This document shows positions 5,225 through 8,899 of a stretch of 8,899 bases of DNA, piece by piece. The position numbers and the translations under genes are program-made. A model generated the notes under the pieces. The model saw nothing but the letters and a program-made list of their open reading frames with translations. It was not told the DNA's origin and searched no databases. Positions within the stretch are counted from its first letter, which is position 1, and every line of letters starts with the position of its first letter. Source of the DNA: Gorillibacterium sp. (GTDB lineage: Bacteria > Bacillota > Bacilli > Paenibacillales > NBRC-103111); NCBI GenBank assembly GCA_014380705.1, contig JACMJI010000190.1, positions 1 through 8,899 of the forward strand. Direction: 5' to 3'.

Positions 5225-5866
5225 TTATCCCTCCTTATGTCCTAATGTGAACTTAAACCCGGTTCCCGTCCGCAATACATCACGCATCTCAACGGGCTGG
5301 AGCCCTGTTAATGATGTATGAACTCCCTTAGGACTAATATCCTTCTGCGAAAACACCTTATTAATCGGTTTTGACGCTTCTGATGAGCTTTGCTTTGAGA
5401 TATCCACTTTGGATGTCCCCGCAAAAGCTGACGCCTCACCCTGTTTTGTGACCGCATCGTTCTTACCTTTTTTCTCTAATCCGGTGGGATTCTCAAGAGG
5501 AACATCCTGCTTATCCTCCCCCTTTCCACTTCCACTTCCAATTCCCTTACCCTTTCCACTTTCACCTGTTCCAAAATTATTACCGAGGTTGAGCGAGCCG
5601 CTAAGCTCACTGATATCCAGGCTGTCCAATTGAAAGGTAAGCTGCTCCAGAACGGGTCGATCCACCTGCATATGCTCTACGGTAATATAATATTGTGCGT
5701 TTGCTGGAGCGGAATGCTGCCTAATCTCCCGCTCCAAATAATCGAGCCGACAAATGAGCTCTTCAAGCAGATGAGCCACCCTTGTACCCTCTTCATTGAT
5801 TTGCCCGCTTTTTGCAATATTCTCTACGTCCTCATGTGCTCGAATGGACTCATCTTGGTTAATCAT
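5225..5866 (-). CDS. GerPC-like spore germination protein
   Basis: This encodes a 213-residue protein. Residues 28-50 form a probable coiled coil (HLLEELICRLDYLEREIRQ). Residues 59-97 carry the recognisable GerPC core, a beta segment followed by LEQLTFQLDSLDISELSGSL and NLGNN, parallel to the FDQLKVETLEGTLNIG region of B. subtilis GerPC. A Gly/Ser/Lys low-complexity linker follows (about 99-118), then a long polar region rich in Ser, Lys and Gln and a conserved-looking end LTGLQPVEMRDVL. GerPC takes part in germinant access through the spore coat. The ATG at 5866 overlaps the hsp20 stop by eight bases, with GGGGAAAAGG just upstream, so translation is coupled. A longer frame from 5914 has no binding site. 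The long C-terminal half is additional to the family core. Confidence 0.72.
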   Translation of the reverse strand: MINQDESIRAHEDVENIAKSGQINEEGTRVAHLLEELICRLDYLEREIRQHSAPANAQYYITVEHMQVDRPVLEQLTFQLDSLDISELSGSLNLGNNFGTGESGKGKGIGSGSGKGEDKQDVPLENPTGLEKKGKNDAVTKQGEASAFAGTSKVDISKQSSSEASKPINKVFSQKDISPKGVHTSLTGLQPVEMRDVLRTGTGFKFTLGHKEG

Positions 5867-6329
5867 ATCCTTTTCCCCCGTAGGTATCTGGTGTTTCCTC
5901 AAAGCTGACCGCAACTGTTCGCGTGTTTGTTTCGGCCTTTAACGACATTCTTAAGATGAGAATCCCGTTACGATACGTAGCATTCACTTCATCTGGGTTT
6001 ACAGACTCGGGAAGGGGGAGCTTGCGTGAGAAGTGACCAGTCGCCCGTTCCAATCGCAGAAGTTCCTCCTCATTTACCGGGTAATTGTAGGGAATTTCTC
6101 CACTCACCTGCAGCCACTTGTCGGTCAATGCTACGGTTAAGCGATCTGGAGAGATTAATCCAGGCAGTTCCATAACTGCAATTAACTCACCCTCGTGACA
6201 ATATAAATCAGTTCTTGGCCCTGGGTAAGGCAGAACACCAGCAAGATCGTCCCAAAAATCCTCGCCGAGCACCTGGACAGCCTGCGCTCTCCATTTTTTG
6301 CTGTTGCTGCGGGAATGACTTGAACTCAT
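5859..6329 (-). CDS. Hsp20/alpha-crystallin family small heat-shock protein
   Basis: This encodes a 156-residue protein. The alpha-crystallin domain covers about 39-143. It contains DLYCHEGELIAVMELPGL, the strand LQVSGEIP, ATGHFSRKLPLPESV and the signature NATYRNGILILRM (A-x3-N-G-x-L). A short basic N-terminus (SSSHSRSNSKKWR) and no clear C-terminal IxI motif set it apart from cytosolic Hsp18-type chaperones. Its type is closer to the spore-coat Hsp20 proteins CotM/CotP of B. subtilis. ATP-independent holdase activity or a structural coat role is expected. The start has GGGAGGAG about ten bases upstream, inside the end of the zinc-ribbon gene, two bases after that gene's stop. Lying inside a GerP-like operon points to a spore role. 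Confidence 0.85.
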   Translation of the reverse strand: MSSSHSRSNSKKWRAQAVQVLGEDFWDDLAGVLPYPGPRTDLYCHEGELIAVMELPGLISPDRLTVALTDKWLQVSGEIPYNYPVNEEELLRLERATGHFSRKLPLPESVNPDEVNATYRNGILILRMSLKAETNTRTVAVSFEETPDTYGGKGYD

Positions 6330-6331
6330 CT

Positions 6332-6586
6332 CTACCGACGCTCCTCCCGGTCGTTATTCATCTTTGTCCCCTTTACGAGACCCTGGAGATAAAAAATGGT
6401 GGGTGCACCACAACTTGCACAGTAAGCAGCATCATCACGATTGACTTTGCTGCATTTTTTGGTAAACAAATCTCCTTTATTGGAACAGCCGTTGATTAAG
6501 GGCGAACCACATTGAACACAATATTTATCTTTGTCATCTGCTTTTTGGTTGCATTTGGAGCAGTATTTATCTTTTTTGTCCGCCAT
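6332..6586 (-). CDS. Small double zinc-ribbon protein, second ribbon degenerate
   Basis: This encodes an 84-residue protein. The first ribbon is intact: YCSKCNQKADDKDKYCVQCG (residues 8-27) has two CxxC knuckles. The second reads KKCSKVNRDDAAYCASCGAP (about 43-62). Its C-terminal CxxC is present, but the first knuckle has kept only one Cys, as if two or three codons (CG-) had been lost from a CSKCG-type turn. The extra Cys in NGCSNK could replace it. Such proteins usually act as small metal-binding or protein-protein modules. No DNA-binding domain is joined to it. It overlaps the previous gene by 20 bases and ends two bases before hsp20, so it is firmly in the operon. AGAGGCAGAGG lies just before the ATG. 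Confidence 0.78.
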   Translation of the reverse strand: MADKKDKYCSKCNQKADDKDKYCVQCGSPLINGCSNKGDLFTKKCSKVNRDDAAYCASCGAPTIFYLQGLVKGTKMNNDREERR

Positions 6587-6785
6587 AGGCCTCTGCCTCT
6601 TTCATTCTACTTCCCGCCACCCCATAGATGCCGTCCTCTACCTGATTACTTAATCCACTAATCAAACCAAACCCTTCGTTAGCACAACTTGTACTAGCTC
6701 GACCAAAGTGTAGATTGAAGCCCGAATAAATACCGGATGCCTTCTCCACTTTATCCACTTTTAAATGGTTAATATTCAATCGCAC
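6567..6785 (-). CDS. Small GerPA/GerPF-like protein (third of the trio)
   Basis: This encodes a 72-residue protein: LNINHLKVDKVEKASGIYSG, then FNLHFG, then EGFGLISGLSNQVEDGIYG. The spacing strand, S/G-x-hydrophobic-x-G, then GxGxxxGxxN matches the two upstream paralogues and the GerPA/GerPF family, but the WGW motif of the paralogues is replaced by HFGRAST. The start is a GTG at 6785, chosen because GGGAGGTC lies nine bases upstream. It is 74 bases after the preceding gene and overlaps the zinc-ribbon gene. That gap contains CATATAGTG, a possible internal sporulation-type -10, without a clear -35. Confidence 0.65.
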   Translation of the reverse strand: MRLNINHLKVDKVEKASGIYSGFNLHFGRASTSCANEGFGLISGLSNQVEDGIYGVAGSRMKEAEAYGGQKR

Positions 6786-6859
6786 GAATGCGACCTCCCT
6801 ATTCTATTCATCGTGTCCTTTTCTTCACTATATGCCTCACCACTGAACGATTATTCAAG

Positions 6860-7108
6860 TTAAGCTGGGCCAATTTCATTATTCAAGTTTAGGTCGTTGT
6901 CATTTATGGGCGTGTCGAGCACACTATTGTTATTAACCAATGCATAGGGATTGCAGATCACGTTATATTGTCCGAAAATAGCCCCATTACCATTGATTCG
7001 TTTGGAGTGAGCACTCCAGCCCCACTGTAAGTTCTCTCCCATAAAGACGCCTGTATTCGTATGCAATGTATTGATAACGACGCTGTTAAAGTTAATACTT
7101 ACTGCCAT
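6860..7108 (-). CDS. Small GerPA/GerPF-like protein with WGW motif (second of the trio)
   Basis: This encodes an 82-residue protein: SINFNSVVINTLHTNTGVFM, GENLQWGWSAHSK, then NGNGAIFGQYN, followed by an Asn/Asp-rich tail (DTPINDNDLNLNNE). The core is clearly paralogous to the 97-residue protein upstream and follows the GerPA/GerPF beta-repeat pattern, with no signal peptide or membrane segment. ATG 7108 is preferred over an in-frame GTG at 7117 because AGGTG stands six bases before it. It lies 54 bases after the stop of the first gene of the operon. Confidence 0.65.
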   Translation of the reverse strand: MAVSINFNSVVINTLHTNTGVFMGENLQWGWSAHSKRINGNGAIFGQYNVICNPYALVNNNSVLDTPINDNDLNLNNEIGPA

Positions 7109-7162
7109 ATCCCCCACCTGCCGTTTTCGTCATTCACGCGCGTCGGCCCGCTTTTATTTAGC

Positions 7163-7456
7163 CTATTCGGCAAAAGGAGGATACGTGACTTTTCTCTCGT
7201 CATCCCCGCCAACACGACTGATCATGGTGTCCCTGTCATCGATCAAGGTATCGATCAGGTCATTATCATATACAACACTTATATTATTGGTTAGTCGATT
7301 GAGCATCCCCGCTACTGTACCAAAGCCAGATACGTTCTTGCCATGAGAGCTCCAACCCCACTGGGCATTAGAACCAATAAATATGCCAGAACCGGAATCA
7401 AGCTGGGTCACAATGATATTGCCAAGCTCAATCTGAGTGTGCTTTGCCTGAGGCAC
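7163..7456 (-). CDS. Small GerPA/GerPF-like protein with WGW motif (first gene of operon)
   Basis: This encodes a 97-residue protein: QIELGNIIVTQLDSGSGIFI, GSNAQWGWSSHGK, GFGTVAGMLNRLTNN, and then an acidic tail (DNDLIDTLIDDRD) ending in a charged, proline-containing end. It shares the QWGWS-x-H-x-K core with the next gene. A start at GTG 7456 is chosen because AAAGGTGGG stands six bases upstream. An upstream GTG (7486) lengthens the frame by ten residues but has no binding site and places codons over it. It heads the seven-gene minus-strand unit. Its function is inferred only from the GerP-like pattern and neighbours. Confidence 0.62.
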   Translation of the reverse strand: MPQAKHTQIELGNIIVTQLDSGSGIFIGSNAQWGWSSHGKNVSGFGTVAGMLNRLTNNISVVYDNDLIDTLIDDRDTMISRVGGDDERKVTYPPFAE

Positions 7457-7500
7457 TTGAAATCCCACCTTTCCTTCGACCCTCACCGTTCGGTACTTGC

Positions 7501-7509
7501 CAATATATG
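7501..7509 (-). promoter_or_regulatory. Candidate sporulation promoter of the GerP-like operon
   Basis: On the minus strand CATATATTG lies 45 bases before the chosen start of the first gene. CATATATT matches the sigma-E -10 consensus CATACAHT in seven of eight positions, and CATANNNT also fits sigma-K. The AT-rich TAAAATA (7522-7528) is a possible but poor -35 with a 12-base gap. Confidence 0.35.
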
Positions 7510-7576
7510 CAAAGGTATAGGTATTTTAGAAGCAAGAAAACCATGTCGATGATTCTTATTATTAGAGTGTGGCCTT

Positions 7577-7605
7577 CACCCGCCTAGCTTGGTAAACATA
7601 CATTG
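7577..7605 (+). promoter_or_regulatory. Candidate sigma-K (or sigma-E) promoter of the plus-strand Hsp20-like gene
   Basis: CACC at 7577-7580 fits the sigma-K -35 (mACm). After 16 bases comes CATACATTG at 7597-7605, which differs from CATANNNTA only at its last base and is a full match to sigma-E CATACAHT in its first eight. It lies about 30 bases before the ATG. Together with the minus-strand element at 7501-7509 it makes the spacer a divergent sporulation promoter region. Confidence 0.5.
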
Positions 7606-7633
7606 ATATTGACCGAGACAGGAGGGTTGAGCG

Positions 7634-8179
7634 ATGGCAGCATCGAGTAATGATCCATGGAAGGCGATAAATCAGATTTTGGAAGGCCAGATGCCATTCG
7701 TCCATTCGTCTAACTCGCTATACAATGAAGGCTGGGTACGCAGCATAATCGATGATATCGTTACACGTACGATAAATACCGTTGCAATGAGTCCCGAAAA
7801 TGCAAACCCCCATCGAGATATGAGTAAAGAAGCTGAAGCGCCCATTCTCAGTAAACAATCCCGACAGCCCCACTCTGTTCCTTACGCTCCTTCGGCTCAG
7901 CCATTCGCGTCTACACCGAAGATTTCGCAAACTGACAAGACCGTCTCTATCCGTTACAAGCTGCCCACGAATGTCGACGCGGATAAGCTCCGGATTTACG
8001 CGTCTTCCGAGCAACTCCGTCTCGAAGGGGTTCCTAGCAGCATGAGGCAGACGGTTGCACTACCCGTTCCTGTTAGGCTGCAGGGGGGGACAGCCCGTCT
8101 GGTTAACGATACGCTTACCATACGATTTCCTAAAGCCTCCCTAAGTAAAGAGCGGGAAATTTTTATTCGCTACGAATAG
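7634..8179 (+). CDS. Hsp20-like spore-type protein with shortened alpha-crystallin domain
   Basis: This encodes a 181-residue protein. The N-terminal arm (1-100) opens with DPWKAINQILEGQMPF and is otherwise polar and Pro/Ser-rich. The C-terminal 80 residues form an abbreviated Hsp20-like beta sandwich: KTVSIRYKLPTNVDADKLRI, then QLRLEGVP, then TVALPVPV, then NDTLTIRFPKAS. Several loop strands of the usual domain are missing and the NGxL signature is replaced by NDTLTIRF, so an oligomeric chaperone like Hsp18 is unlikely. A spore-coat role like CotM/CotP is a reasonable inference. Start ATG 7634 has AGGAGGG at 7620-7626. It is divergent from the GerP-like operon that carries the other hsp20, which suggests that the two sets act together. 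Confidence 0.72.
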   Translation: MAASSNDPWKAINQILEGQMPFVHSSNSLYNEGWVRSIIDDIVTRTINTVAMSPENANPHRDMSKEAEAPILSKQSRQPHSVPYAPSAQPFASTPKISQTDKTVSIRYKLPTNVDADKLRIYASSEQLRLEGVPSSMRQTVALPVPVRLQGGTARLVNDTLTIRFPKASLSKEREIFIRYE

Positions 8180-8192
8180 AATGGGTGCTCAT

Positions 8193-8221
8193 TTGGGTCC
8201 AGACAGATCACATGATATAAT
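8193..8221 (+). promoter_or_regulatory. Extended -10 sigma-A promoter of uspA
   Basis: TGATATAAT (8213-8221) is a perfect TATAAT with a TGn extension. A weak -35 TTGGGT (8193-8198) stands 17 bases upstream. ATCAC (8207-8211) and GTGAT (8223-8227) flank the -10 as a small inverted repeat and could be an operator. Confidence 0.6.
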
Positions 8222-8257
8222 AGTGATGATATCTATCCTAACCGTGGAGTGATGACG

Positions 8258-8692
8258 ATGCCCTTCAGTAGAATTCTAGCCGCTTACGACGGCTCTAAGC
8301 TTTCCCGCAAAGCACTCGATAAAGCAATTGATATTGCAGAACACTACCCAGAGGCTGAACTCCATGTCCTTCATGTCATTCAGTATCCAGTTATGGTGCT
8401 TGGAGAAGCGATGATCTCGGCTTCAGCAGAGGTTCAGAAGGAGCACTATGATAAATCGGAGCAGCTATTAGAAGAGGTTAGACAGCTTCTTCAGACTCTC
8501 CCCGTCAAGTCTCAAACCTCCCAATTGGTAGGTCAGCCAGCACCAGCAATTCTAGAATATGCAAACACGAAGGACTGCAACCTGATTGTACTCGGCAGCC
8601 GCGGAGTCAGTAATCTCCACGAGATTATGCTCGGCAGCGTCAGCCATGATGTTGTTCAGCATTCGAAGGTTCCCGTCCTGGTCGTGAAATAA
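8258..8692 (+). CDS. Universal stress protein, UspA family
   Basis: This encodes a 144-residue cytoplasmic protein covering one complete Usp domain. It starts with the strand ILAAYDGSKLSRKAL, has the second strand LHVLHVI, and carries the ATP-binding motif G-2x-G-9x-G-S as GSRGVSNLHEIMLGS (about 117-131), ending VPVLVVK. It therefore belongs to the ATP-binding class of Usp proteins, which respond to stress or energy state. GTG 8249, ATG 8252 and ATG 8258 are all in frame; 8258 is chosen because GGAG at 8246-8249 is eight bases away. It is read in the same direction as the Hsp20-like gene, 78 bases after it, but has its own vegetative-type promoter, so it need not be part of the spore unit. 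Confidence 0.92.
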   Translation: MPFSRILAAYDGSKLSRKALDKAIDIAEHYPEAELHVLHVIQYPVMVLGEAMISASAEVQKEHYDKSEQLLEEVRQLLQTLPVKSQTSQLVGQPAPAILEYANTKDCNLIVLGSRGVSNLHEIMLGSVSHDVVQHSKVPVLVVK

Positions 8693-8899
8693 ATACTTTC
8701 TTACTAAATAAAGATAAACGCCAAACAGCATAATATGATTCCATTTGTTTACGAATGTGATATCAGATTATTAGTGAAGCAAGTTTCCGCTATTCGCGAA
8801 CCTGGGTACCCTTAATCAGGAACTTAGCTTCACTATTCTCCTTCATATCTCAAAATCAGCAGGATTTAGTGAGTTTTGCTTCAGGAATAAGGAATATAG
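8693..8899. other. Gene-free right end of the window
   Basis: No convincing start with binding site or coding frame is visible on either strand. The segment is AT-rich. It holds the large inverted repeat described at 8772-8835 and a further TTGCTTCA at 8876-8883. It may be the leader of a gene just beyond the window. Confidence 0.5.
8772..8835. repeat. Long imperfect inverted repeat with competing third arm
   Basis: TAGTGAAGC (8772-8780) pairs perfectly with GCTTCACTA (8827-8835). With one bulge on each side the pairing continues as AAGTT/AACTT and CC/GG. The loop holds the palindromes TTCGCGAA (8793-8800) and GGGTACCC (8804-8811) and a CCTG/CAGG pair. No T-run follows, so a simple terminator for uspA is doubtful. 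The left arm TGAAGCAA (8775-8782) is also the exact complement of TTGCTTCA at 8876-8883. Confidence 0.6.

Noticed and set aside
8772..8835. T-box leader suggested by GGGTACC in the loop
   Set aside because: The conserved T-box sequence (AGGGTGGNACCGCG type) is absent and no antiterminator/terminator pair with T-run is visible.
1..8899. CRISPR arrays, tRNA or rRNA genes, insertion sequences, phage genes
   Set aside because: No spaced direct repeats, cloverleaf-like sequences, transposase motifs or terminal repeats with target duplications were found on either strand.

Overview
The window looks like chromosome of an endospore-forming member of the Bacillales. The gene content (ytrH, ytrI, ytoI, a YjcZ-type mini-protein, GerP-like spore proteins, spore-type small Hsp20 proteins), strong AGGAGG-type ribosome binding sites and mid-range base composition suggest a Paenibacillus-like genome. 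That placement is inferred from gene families and not from any marker gene.

Layout. Positions 1-116 hold the last codons of a plus-strand gene that starts outside the window. The plus-strand pair ytrH-ytrI (221-1059) encodes mother-cell sporulation membrane proteins, coupled by an ATGA overlap. It converges on ytoI (1243-2577, minus), which encodes an HTH-DRTGG-CBS-hotdog protein. Upstream of ytoI on the same strand are a 45-residue YjcZ-family mini-protein (2794-2931) and a GNAT acetyltransferase (2986-3498). A divergent plus-strand gene (3678-4049) encodes a small beta-type domain fused to nine perfect GGGF repeats. It ends at a textbook bidirectional terminator shared with a converging, AT-rich isoprenylcysteine-methyltransferase-like membrane protein gene (4164-4763, minus).

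The most distinctive part is 4889-8692. Seven tightly packed minus-strand genes (7456 down to 4889) form a probable operon: three small GerPA/GerPF-like proteins, a degenerate zinc-ribbon protein, an Hsp20/alpha-crystallin protein, a GerPC-like protein and a fourth GerPA-like protein. Divergently, on the plus strand, lie a second, shortened Hsp20-like protein (7634-8179) and a UspA universal stress protein (8258-8692). The two directions are separated by about 180 bases carrying sporulation-type -10 elements on both strands. This looks like an accessory spore-coat or spore-permeability module that combines GerP-type proteins with small heat-shock proteins. Its exact role is not known to me.

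Non-coding structure includes four hairpins or terminators between genes, a GTAC-N6-GTAC motif found at the start regions of both ytoI and the YjcZ-family gene, and a large imperfect inverted repeat with a competing third arm in the gene-free right end (8693-8899).
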